Assembly (NCBI GenBank): GCA_050742975.1 | Contig: JBOGDQ010000155.1 | Coordinates: forward strand, 1 to 6,719 | Source: JBDTGE01 sp050742975 | GTDB taxonomy: Bacteria > Actinomycetota > Actinomycetes > Mycobacteriales > Jatrophihabitantaceae | Length of the DNA stretch: 6,719 bases | Direction: 5' to 3' | In this document: piece after piece, positions 1 through 5,965 of the stretch | How positions within the stretch are numbered: the first letter of the stretch is position 1 | How the letters are laid out: every line of letters begins with the position of its first letter | Position numbers and translations under genes: made by a program | Notes under the pieces: generated by a model | Told to the model about the DNA's origin: nothing | Seen by the model: only the letters and a program-made list of their open reading frames with translations | The model's database searches: none

Positions 1-1253
1 GCCCGGGAGTCGGCGATGTCCAGGTTGCGCATGGTCAGCTGGCCGATCCGGTCGACCGGTCCGAAGGCGGCGCCCTCCGTACGTTCCATCGACAGCTTGT
101 CGGGGTGATAGGACATATTGGGTCCGCTGGTGTCCAGGACGGAGTAGTCCTCACCGCGGCGCAACCGCAGCGTCACCTCACCGGTCACCATCGAGGCCAC
201 CCACCGCTGCAGGGATTCCCGCAGCATCAGGGCCTGCGGATCCAGCCACCGACCCTCGTACAGCAGTCGCCCGAGCCGCCGGCCCTCGGCGTGGTAGTTG
301 GCGATGGTGTCCTCGTTGTGGACGGCGTTGAGCAGCCGCTCGTAGGCGATCCAGAGCAGCGCCATCCCGGGCGCTTCGTAGATTCCGCGGGACTTGGCCT
401 CGATGATCCGGTTCTCGATCTGGTCGGACATGCCCAAGCCGTGCCGGCCACCGATCGCGTTCGCCTCCCGCACCAGGTCGACGGGGTCGTCGTAGGGAAC
501 GCCGTTGATGCCGACCGGCCGACCGGCCGCGAACCGTAGCGTGACATCTTCGGTGTCAATCACGACCGCGGGATCCCAGAACCGCACCCCCATGATCGGC
601 TCGACGATCTCCAACGGGACATCGAGGTGTTCCAGGGTCTTCGCCTCGTGCGTCGCGCCCCAGATGTTGGCGTCGGTGGAGTAGGCCTTCTCCGTGCTGT
701 CGCGGTAGGGCAGCTCGTGCTCGATGAGCCACTGGCTCATCTCCGCGCGACCGCCCAGCTCGCCCACGAATTCGGCGTCCAGCCACGGCTTGTAGATCCG
801 CAGAGCGGGGTTGGCGAGCAGCCCGTAGCGGTAGAAGCGCTCGATGTCGTTGCCCTTGAACGTCGAGCCGTCGCCCCAGATGTGGACCTCGTCGGCATGC
901 ATCGCGCGGACCAGCATGGTGCCGGTCACCGCCCGTCCGAGGGGCGTGGTGTTGAAGTACGCGCGGCCGGCCGAGCGAATATGGAAGGCGCCGCAGGCCA
1001 GCGCGGCGAGCCCCTCCTCGACCAGTTCGCGCCGACAATCCACGGCCCGCGCCAGCTCGGCACCGTACTGAACTGCGCGAGCTGGCACACCGGAGATGTC
1101 GGCCTCGTCGTACTGCCCGATGTCCGCGGTGTAGGTGCACGGCACGGCGCCCTTGGCGCGCATCCAGGCCACCGCTACCGAGGTGTCCAGGCCGCCGGAG
1201 AACGCGATTCCGACACGCTCACCGACCGGGAGGGAGGTCAGGACCTTGCTCAC
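1..1253 (-). CDS. argG: Argininosuccinate synthase, long E. coli-like type (3' end beyond window)
   Basis: Catalyses ATP-dependent condensation of citrulline with aspartate to argininosuccinate in the cytoplasm, the penultimate step of arginine synthesis. I translated 417 complete codons by hand; the frame stays open to the left edge, so the C-terminus is missing. The N-terminal ATP-pyrophosphatase loop reads AFSGGLDTS (residues 17-25). Further family motifs are YFNTTPLGRAVTGTMLV (99-115), IWGDGSTFKGNDIERFYRYG (125-144), STEKAYSTDANIWGATHEAK (186-205), GGRHGLGMSDQIENRIIEAK (268-287) and DRIGQLTMRNLDI (401-413). These match the roughly 447-residue E. coli form, not the roughly 400-residue form of Mycobacterium; the two are distinguishable families with the same reaction. 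The start is GTG at 1251-1253, giving VSKVLTSLPVGERV, with AGGAG 11 bases upstream. It follows argR by 48 bp, the only gap in the cluster. Out-of-frame ORFs at 227-559 and 556-1140 are shadows. Confidence 0.96.
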   Translation of the reverse strand, partial: MSKVLTSLPVGERVGIAFSGGLDTSVAVAWMRAKGAVPCTYTADIGQYDEADISGVPARAVQYGAELARAVDCRRELVEEGLAALACGAFHIRSAGRAYFNTTPLGRAVTGTMLVRAMHADEVHIWGDGSTFKGNDIERFYRYGLLANPALRIYKPWLDAEFVGELGGRAEMSQWLIEHELPYRDSTEKAYSTDANIWGATHEAKTLEHLDVPLEIVEPIMGVRFWDPAVVIDTEDVTLRFAAGRPVGINGVPYDDPVDLVREANAIGGRHGLGMSDQIENRIIEAKSRGIYEAPGMALLWIAYERLLNAVHNEDTIANYHAEGRRLGRLLYEGRWLDPQALMLRESLQRWVASMVTGEVTLRLRRGEDYSVLDTSGPNMSYHPDKLSMERTEGAAFGPVDRIGQLTMRNLDIADSR

Positions 1254-1301
1254 TTGGGTTACGTCTCCTGGGTTCTGCTCGGTCGGGTGGGGTGATTGTG
1301 C
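1254..1301 (-). other. argR-argG intergenic spacer (48 bp)
   Basis: The only non-coding stretch in the window. It holds the argG ribosome binding site. I see no inverted repeat followed by a T tract, so no intrinsic terminator, and no AT-rich palindrome resembling an ARG box. A weak promoter cannot be excluded by eye, but read-through from argR into argG is the simplest reading. Confidence 0.6.
1265..1269 (-). promoter_or_regulatory. Ribosome binding site of argG
   Basis: AGGAG on the minus strand, separated by 11 bases from the GTG at 1251-1253. It decides the argG start: no other in-frame start nearby has a comparable Shine-Dalgarno sequence. The presence of its own site fits argG being the one gene here not coupled by overlap to its upstream neighbour. 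Confidence 0.7.
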
Positions 1302-1826
1302 TCAGGCGGACTGCGAGAGCTGGACGAGATGGTCGGCGAGCGCGCGGCCGCCGCTCGGATTGCGAGCGATGACCAGGATGGTGTCATCCCCCGCGACGGT
1401 GCCGAGCACCTGTGGCAGCCCGGCCCGATCCAGGGCGCTGGCCAGGAAGTTGGACGCGCCGGGCGGCGTGCGCAGGACGACCAGGTTCGCGCTCGCCTCG
1501 GCGGAGACCAGCAGCTCGGCCAGCAGCCTGGCGAGCCGCTGCGGTGGGTCGTCGTCGGCGGTGCGGGCAGCGATCGGCGAGCCGTCCTCCGGCACGACGT
1601 AGACGGGCAGCCCACCGTCGGGCGTGCGCAGCTTCACCGCGCCCAGCTCGTCGAGGTCACGGGAGAGCGTGGCCTGGGTGACGTCGAATCCTGCCGCGCG
1701 CATCGCGCTGGCCAGCTCGACCTGCGAGCGGACCGGCTGTTCGGCCAGCACGGCCAGGATCCGCGCATGACGGGCGGCCTTCCCGCTGAGTTCGTGCACC
1801 GACGCCACGGCGCGCCTAGCGGCCAT
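1302..1826 (-). CDS. argR: Arginine repressor ArgR
   Basis: Arginine-responsive DNA-binding regulator; family members form hexamers that bind ARG boxes when loaded with L-arginine and repress arg genes. The product is 174 residues from ATG, slightly above the usual 150-170. The N-terminal winged helix-turn-helix spans about residues 18-68, with the recognition segment TQATLSRDLDELGAVKL (50-66), close to the family TQATxSRDIxEL motif. The C-terminal oligomerisation and arginine-binding domain (about 97-170) contains TPPGASNFLASALD (120-133) and GTVAGDDTILVIAR (142-155); the paired aspartates 147-148 correspond to the arginine-contacting pair of E. coli ArgR. ATG at 1824-1826 shares one base with the argF stop. 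A GTG directly upstream (1827-1829) would give one more residue and the same four-base GTGA overlap as the other junctions, so the exact start is uncertain by one codon. Its place inside the operon suggests it is regulated along with its targets. Confidence 0.95.
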   Translation of the reverse strand: MAARRAVASVHELSGKAARHARILAVLAEQPVRSQVELASAMRAAGFDVTQATLSRDLDELGAVKLRTPDGGLPVYVVPEDGSPIAARTADDDPPQRLARLLAELLVSAEASANLVVLRTPPGASNFLASALDRAGLPQVLGTVAGDDTILVIARNPSGGRALADHLVQLSQSA

Positions 1827-2749
1827 CACCTGTGCTCAAGCAGCCAGGTGAGCAGGGCCTTCTGCGCGTGCAGGCGGTTCTCGGCCTCGTCCCAGACTGC
1901 GCTCTGTGGCCCGTCGATCACGTCGGCCGCGATCTCCTTGCCGCGGTAGGCCGGCAGGCAGTGCAGGACGATCGCGTCGTGCTTGGCCTTGGCGAGGAGC
2001 GGCGCATCGACCGCGTAGGGACGGAACGGTGCCTCCCGCTGCGCGCTCTCGTCCTCCTGCCCCATCGACACCCAGGTATCGGTCGCGACGACGTCGGCGC
2101 TCTCGACCGCGGCGGCGGCGTCGTCACCGACCGTCACCGATCCGCCCGTGCCTGCTGCGATGCGCCCGGCCGCGGCGACGATCTCCGGATCGGGCTGGTA
2201 GCCGACCGGGCCGGCGATCCGAACGTGCAGGCCGGCCGCGGCCCCGCCGAGCAGGTACGAGTGGGCCATGTTGTTCGCGGCGTCGCCGAGGTAGGTGAAC
2301 GTGAGCCCGGCCAGGCGTCCCTTGCGCTCACGAACGGTCTGCAGATCGGCCAGGATCTGGCACGGGTGGAACCGGTCGGTCAGCGCGTTCACGACCGGAA
2401 CCGGGCTGAGCGCGGCCATCTCCTCCAGGTCGGCCTGCGCGTAGGTGCGCCAGATGATCGCGGCGACCTGGCGCGAGATCACCCGCGTCGAGTCGGCGAC
2501 CGACTCCCGGACACCGATGCCGGCCAGTCGCCCGTCGACGGTGATCGGGTGCCCGCCGAGCTCGGCCACGCCGACGGAGAAGGACAGCTGCGTGCGCAGG
2601 GTCTGCTTGTCGAAGATGAGCGCGACCGACTTCGGCCCGGTCAGTGGCCGGTGCCGGTGCCGGTCGGCCTTCATCGCGTCGGCCAGGTCGAGCACCTCGA
2701 GCAGCTCGTCCGGGCGGAGGTCGTCGTCGCGCACGAAGTGCCGGGTCAT
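1826..2749 (-). CDS. argF: Ornithine carbamoyltransferase, with atypical carbamoyl-phosphate motif
   Basis: Transfers the carbamoyl group from carbamoyl phosphate to ornithine, giving citrulline and phosphate, in the cytoplasm. The product is 307 residues, the normal anabolic length and close to M. tuberculosis ArgF. Visible motifs are FHPCQILADLQT (127-138, carbamoyl binding), GDAANNMAHSYLLGG (155-169), DTWVSMGQE (224-232, the SMG loop that closes on ornithine) and HCLPAYRG (263-270, catalytic Cys264). The usual phosphate-binding STRTR is replaced by TLRTQ (50-54, after Lys48-Gln49). The region that normally reads SxSQxGxxES is RLAGIGVRES (74-83), so the Gln contributed to the neighbouring subunit's site is absent. 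SMG and HCLP being intact, and argJ lying upstream to release free ornithine, argue for ornithine rather than an acetylated or succinylated substrate. The start ATG overlaps the argD stop by four bases, with GAGGTGGAG just upstream. The open frame continues to 2935, but that part lies within argD. Confidence 0.94.
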   Translation of the reverse strand: MTRHFVRDDDLRPDELLEVLDLADAMKADRHRHRPLTGPKSVALIFDKQTLRTQLSFSVGVAELGGHPITVDGRLAGIGVRESVADSTRVISRQVAAIIWRTYAQADLEEMAALSPVPVVNALTDRFHPCQILADLQTVRERKGRLAGLTFTYLGDAANNMAHSYLLGGAAAGLHVRIAGPVGYQPDPEIVAAAGRIAAGTGGSVTVGDDAAAAVESADVVATDTWVSMGQEDESAQREAPFRPYAVDAPLLAKAKHDAIVLHCLPAYRGKEIAADVIDGPQSAVWDEAENRLHAQKALLTWLLEHR

Positions 2750-3927
2750 TGCTCCACCTCGGCGATCGCGGCCGCCAGCTTCGGAACTGCCTCGTCGACG
2801 TCGGACTCGGTGAGGATCAGGGGCGGGGCGAGGCGGATCACGTCGGGCTTGACCGCGTTCACCAGCAGCCCGTGATCGCGGGCGGCGGCCTCGATCGCGG
2901 CGGCGTGGGCACCGGTCAGGGCGAGCGCGCGCCACAGGCCGCTCCCCCGGCTGCGGACCACGAGCGGGCTCTCGATCGCGTCCAGGCCGTCGGCCAGATG
3001 ACCGCCGACCCGCTTGACCTGATCGAGCAGGTGCTGATCGGCGATGGTGTCGATCACCGCCAGTGCTGCCGCGCAGGAAACTGGATTCCCCCCGAACGTG
3101 CTGCCGTGATCACCCGGCGCGAACAGCTCACCCGCGGCGCCGATCCCGATGCACGCACCGATCGGCAGGCCGCCGGCCAGTCCCTTGGCCAGGGTGACGA
3201 CGTCCGGACGAACGCCTTCGGCCAGGCTGGCGAACCAGTGCCCGGTGCGACCGATGCCGCTCTGCACCTCGTCGACCACGAGCAGCGCACCGCTGGCGTC
3301 GCACAGTTCACGCGCGAGCTGCAGGTAACCGGCAGGGGGCGGGACCACTCCGCCCTCCCCCAGGGTCGGCTCGATGAACAGCGCGGCGGTCTGCGGGCCG
3401 ACAGCCGCACGGAGGCCGTCTGCGTCGCCGTAGTCGACGAACGTGACCGGGCCGGGCAGCGGCTCGAACGGTTCGCGCTTGGCGGCGTTGCCGGTGATCG
3501 CGAGTGCGCCGAGCGTGCGGCCGTGGAAGCTGTTGTTCGCCGCCACGAGCTCGGTCCGGCCACCGAGCGCCCGGCCGTGCTTGCGGGCCAGCTTGACCGC
3601 GCACTCGTTCGCCTCGGCGCCGCTGTTGGCGAAGAACACGCGCGCCGGCAGGCCGACTAGTCCGACGAGCCGCTCGGCGAGCCGAACACCGGGTTCGTGC
3701 AGGTACAGGTTCGAGCAGTGCGCGAGCTTGCCGACCTGCTCGCTCACTGCCGCGACGATCGCCGGATGCGCGTGGCCGAGCGAACTGACCGCGATGCCGG
3801 CGACGAAGTCGAGGTACTCGTTGCCGTCGACGTCCCAGACGCGCACACCGTTCCCGTGCTCGAGTGCGAGCGGAGGTGTGCCGTAGTTCGGCATCATCAC
3901 GCTGTTCCAGCGGCCTTCGAGCTTCAT
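2746..3927 (-). CDS. argD: Acetylornithine aminotransferase
   Basis: PLP-dependent class III aminotransferase that converts N-acetylglutamate 5-semialdehyde and glutamate to N-acetylornithine and 2-oxoglutarate. The product has 393 residues, standard for the family. Visible motifs are NSGAEANE (101-108, cofactor phosphate contact), NNSFHGRTLGALAITGN (131-147), EPTLGEGGV (186-194), VVDEVQSGIGRTG (217-229, with Asp219 expected to pair with the pyridine nitrogen), TLAKGLAGGLPIG (245-257) with Lys248 as the Schiff-base lysine, HGSTFGGNP (274-282) and RLAPPL (365-370). The start ATG at 3925-3927 gives MKLEGRWNSV, overlaps the argB stop (ATGA), and has AAGGAG five bases upstream. The frame is open up to 4758, but that part overlaps argB and is not coding. 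In many bacteria ArgD also serves as succinyl-diaminopimelate aminotransferase in lysine synthesis; the sequence alone does not settle this. Confidence 0.97.
   Translation of the reverse strand: MKLEGRWNSVMMPNYGTPPLALEHGNGVRVWDVDGNEYLDFVAGIAVSSLGHAHPAIVAAVSEQVGKLAHCSNLYLHEPGVRLAERLVGLVGLPARVFFANSGAEANECAVKLARKHGRALGGRTELVAANNSFHGRTLGALAITGNAAKREPFEPLPGPVTFVDYGDADGLRAAVGPQTAALFIEPTLGEGGVVPPPAGYLQLARELCDASGALLVVDEVQSGIGRTGHWFASLAEGVRPDVVTLAKGLAGGLPIGACIGIGAAGELFAPGDHGSTFGGNPVSCAAALAVIDTIADQHLLDQVKRVGGHLADGLDAIESPLVVRSRGSGLWRALALTGAHAAAIEAAARDHGLLVNAVKPDVIRLAPPLILTESDVDEAVPKLAAAIAEVEQ
2752..2760 (-). promoter_or_regulatory. Ribosome binding site of argF
   Basis: GAGGTGGAG on the minus strand, inside the last codons of argD. 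GAGG has about seven bases to the argF ATG and GGAG only two, so the upstream half is the more likely pairing. It supports the ATG at 2747-2749 over upstream starts in the same frame. Confidence 0.6.
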
Positions 3928-4817
3928 CCGGTCTCCTTGCGCGGGACGACCATGGTCCCGATGCCCTCGCTCGTGAAGATCTCCAGCAGCAGCGCGTGCG
4001 GCACCCGGCCGTCCAGGACATGCGCGCGGGGCACGCCGCCCTCGACCGCCCGCAGGCAGGCCTCCATCTTCGGCACCATCCCGCTGGCCAGGCCGGGCAG
4101 CAGCCCAGCGAGCTCGTCGCTGTCGATCCGGCTGACGACCTCGGTGCCAGCGGGCCAGTCGGTGTACAGGCCCTCGACGTCGGTCAGCACGATCAGCTTC
4201 TCGGCGCCGAGACCGACGGCCACTGCCGCCGCGGCCGTGTCGGCGTTGACGTTGTAGGTCTGGCCGTCCAGTCCACGCGCGACGGTGGCGATGACCGGGA
4301 TCCGGCCCGCCTCGATGAGCGCGTACACCGCGGACGGCTCGACCGCGATGACGTCGCCCACCTGGCCGATGTCGACGGGCTCGCCGTCGACGATCGCGGG
4401 GCGGCGCTCGGCGGTGAGCAGGCCCGCGTCCTCGCCGGACAGGCCGATCGCGAACGAGCCGTGGTCGTTCAGCATGTTGACGATGTCGGCGTTGACCTGA
4501 CCGGTGAGCACCATGCGGACGATCTCCATCACCTCCGGCGTCGTCACGCGCAGGCCACCGCGGAACTGCGAGTCGATACCGAGACGGGTCAGGTGCGCGG
4601 TGATCTGCGGCCCCCCGCCGTGCACGATGACCGGCTTCAGGCCGGCGTACCGCAGGAACATGATGTCCTCGGCGAAGGCGGCTTGCAGCGCGGGGCTGGT
4701 CATCGCGTTGCCGCCGTACTTGACCACGATGATCTTGCCGTGGAACCGCGACAGCCACGGCAGCGCGTCGACCAGCGTGGCCGCCTGGGCGAGGGCCCGC
4801 TCACGATCGCGGGTCAT
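3924..4817 (-). CDS. argB: Acetylglutamate kinase, arginine-sensitive type
   Basis: Phosphorylates N-acetylglutamate on its gamma-carboxyl using ATP, usually the committed, feedback-controlled step in the cyclic pathway. The product is 297 residues (M. tuberculosis about 294). It shows the amino-acid kinase fold motifs: Lys33 in VVKYGGNAM, the glycine loop HGGGPQ (66-71), Arg86 in FRGGLRVT, NVNADTAAAAVAVGLGA (189-205) with Asn189 and Asp193 corresponding to E. coli Asn158 and Asp162, LTDVEGLY (211-218), and Lys250 in GMVPKMEACL, corresponding to E. coli Lys217. An N-terminal helix precedes the core (about residues 5-25, ending LPWLSRFHGK), and the C-terminal segment HVLDGRVPHALLLEIF (267 to about 281) then GIGT (285-288) matches the arginine-site signature known from hexameric arginine-inhibited enzymes. 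The ATG start overlaps the argJ stop by four bases (ATGA); no strong Shine-Dalgarno is visible, which suggests translational coupling. Confidence 0.97.
   Translation of the reverse strand: MTRDRERALAQAATLVDALPWLSRFHGKIIVVKYGGNAMTSPALQAAFAEDIMFLRYAGLKPVIVHGGGPQITAHLTRLGIDSQFRGGLRVTTPEVMEIVRMVLTGQVNADIVNMLNDHGSFAIGLSGEDAGLLTAERRPAIVDGEPVDIGQVGDVIAVEPSAVYALIEAGRIPVIATVARGLDGQTYNVNADTAAAAVAVGLGAEKLIVLTDVEGLYTDWPAGTEVVSRIDSDELAGLLPGLASGMVPKMEACLRAVEGGVPRAHVLDGRVPHALLLEIFTSEGIGTMVVPRKETG
3933..3938 (-). promoter_or_regulatory. Ribosome binding site of argD
   Basis: AAGGAG on the minus strand, five bases before the ATG at 3925-3927 and inside the last codons of argB. It fixes the argD start and is the best Shine-Dalgarno match among the overlapping junctions. 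Confidence 0.75.
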
Positions 4818-5965
4818 GACGAGTACGCCGAGTTCTCTTCGACGTACGCGTGGCTCAGGTCGTTCGTCCAGATCGTTGCGGCGGCCTCGCCTGCGTGCAG
4901 GTCGACGAGGATGTGCACAGCCCGAGCGGTGAGGTCGACCAGGCTACGGTCCTCGCCCGCTGCACCGCCCCGGCACACCTGAACGCCGTTGATCGCGACG
5001 TCCAGCGCGTCCGGGTCGAACTGCGCATCGGTGGTGCCGATCGCGGACAGGACGCGGCCCCAGTTGGGGTCGTTGCCGAACAGGGCGCACTTGAGCAGGT
5101 TGTTGCGCGCGATCGAGCGGCCGACCTCGACCCCGTCGTCCTCGTTTGAGGCACCGGTGACCTCGATCCGCACCTGCTTGGTGGCACCCTCCGCGTCGGC
5201 GATCAACTGGCGGGCCAGGTCGCCGCACACCTCGCGCAGCGCGGCGATGAACGCCACGGCATCAGGTGTCCGGGCCGAGGCTCCGCTCGCCAGCAGGATC
5301 ACGGTGTCGTTCGTCGACATGCAGCCGTCACCGTCGATGCGGTCGAACGTCGTGCGGGTGGACGCGCGCAGGGCCTGGTCGGCGGTGAACGCGTCGAGCA
5401 CCGCGTCGGTGGTGAGCACGCAGAGCATGGTGGCCAGCCCGGGCGCGAGCATGCCGGCGCCCTTGGCCATGCCCCCGATCGTCCAGCCGTCGCGCGAGAC
5501 GACCGCCTGCTTGCTCACGGTGTCGGTGGTGCGGATCGCCGCGGCCGCGTCGTCGCCGCCGGCCGGCGCGAGTGCGGACGCCGCCGCGTCGACACCGGCG
5601 AGCAGCGCGTCCATCGGTAACCGCTCGCCGATGAGGCCGGTCGAGCAGACGGCGACGTCGCCCGCACCGAGCTGCAGCGCGGCGGCGACGTGCTCGGCAG
5701 TGCGGTGCGTGTCCGCGAAACCGTCCGGGCCGGTGCACGCGTTGGCGCCGCCGGAGTTCAGGACCACCGCCCGCAGTCGGCCGTCGGCGACCACCTGCTG
5801 TGACCACAGGACCGGAGCGGCCCGCACCCGATTGCTCGTGAACACCGCCGCCGCGATGTCGTCCGGCCCGTCGTTGACGACCAGCGCGAGGTCCGTGGCA
5901 CCGCTGGTCTTCAGTCCGGCCGCGACACCCGACGCCCGGAAGCCGCCGGCCGCGGTCACGCTCAC
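4814..5965 (-). CDS. argJ: Glutamate N-acetyltransferase (ornithine acetyltransferase) ArgJ
   Basis: Moves the acetyl group from N-acetylornithine to glutamate, releasing ornithine and regenerating N-acetylglutamate. Some members also acetylate glutamate from acetyl-CoA; the sequence does not tell which type this is. The product is 383 residues, slightly short of the roughly 390-410 norm. The family is an Ntn-hydrolase-like enzyme that self-cleaves before a threonine: here the segment MAKGAGMLAPGLATMLCVL (166-184) places the cut between Ala178 and Thr179, giving alpha and beta chains. Other motifs are GFRASGVAAGLK (8-19), VFTSNRVRAAPV (41-52), LNSGGANACTG (69-79), STGLIGERLPM (108-118), the GDGCMSTNDT segment, the NPNWGR-like DPNWGR segment, and the C-terminal YVEENSAYSS. 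The GTG at 5963-5965 is chosen because it overlaps the argC TGA (GTGA); a second GTG two codons later is possible. The frame remains open to 6541, but that region is argC. Confidence 0.96.
   Translation of the reverse strand: MSVTAAGGFRASGVAAGLKTSGATDLALVVNDGPDDIAAAVFTSNRVRAAPVLWSQQVVADGRLRAVVLNSGGANACTGPDGFADTHRTAEHVAAALQLGAGDVAVCSTGLIGERLPMDALLAGVDAAASALAPAGGDDAAAAIRTTDTVSKQAVVSRDGWTIGGMAKGAGMLAPGLATMLCVLTTDAVLDAFTADQALRASTRTTFDRIDGDGCMSTNDTVILLASGASARTPDAVAFIAALREVCGDLARQLIADAEGATKQVRIEVTGASNEDDGVEVGRSIARNNLLKCALFGNDPNWGRVLSAIGTTDAQFDPDALDVAINGVQVCRGGAAGEDRSLVDLTARAVHILVDLHAGEAAATIWTNDLSHAYVEENSAYSS

Noticed and set aside
227..1140. Minus-strand ORFs 227-559 and 556-1140 as separate small genes
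   Set aside because: They are out of frame with argG, which has continuous family similarity through the same bases.
1254..1301. Possible terminator or ARG box between argR and argG
   Set aside because: No GC-rich stem followed by a T tract and no AT-rich inverted repeat could be found in the 48 bases.
1297..1838. Direct repeat of TGTGCTCA at 1297-1304 and 1831-1838, just after the end of argR and just before its start
   Set aside because: An eight-base match, once within the argF C-terminal codons and once spanning the argR stop; no palindrome and no longer identity, so probably chance.
3349..3381. ArgD motif EPTLGEGGV in place of EPIQGEGGV as a possible substrate-specificity change
   Set aside because: The Gln position already varies in bona fide ArgD proteins (the M. 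tuberculosis form, as I recall it, reads EPIMGESGV), and all cofactor and substrate motifs are otherwise normal.
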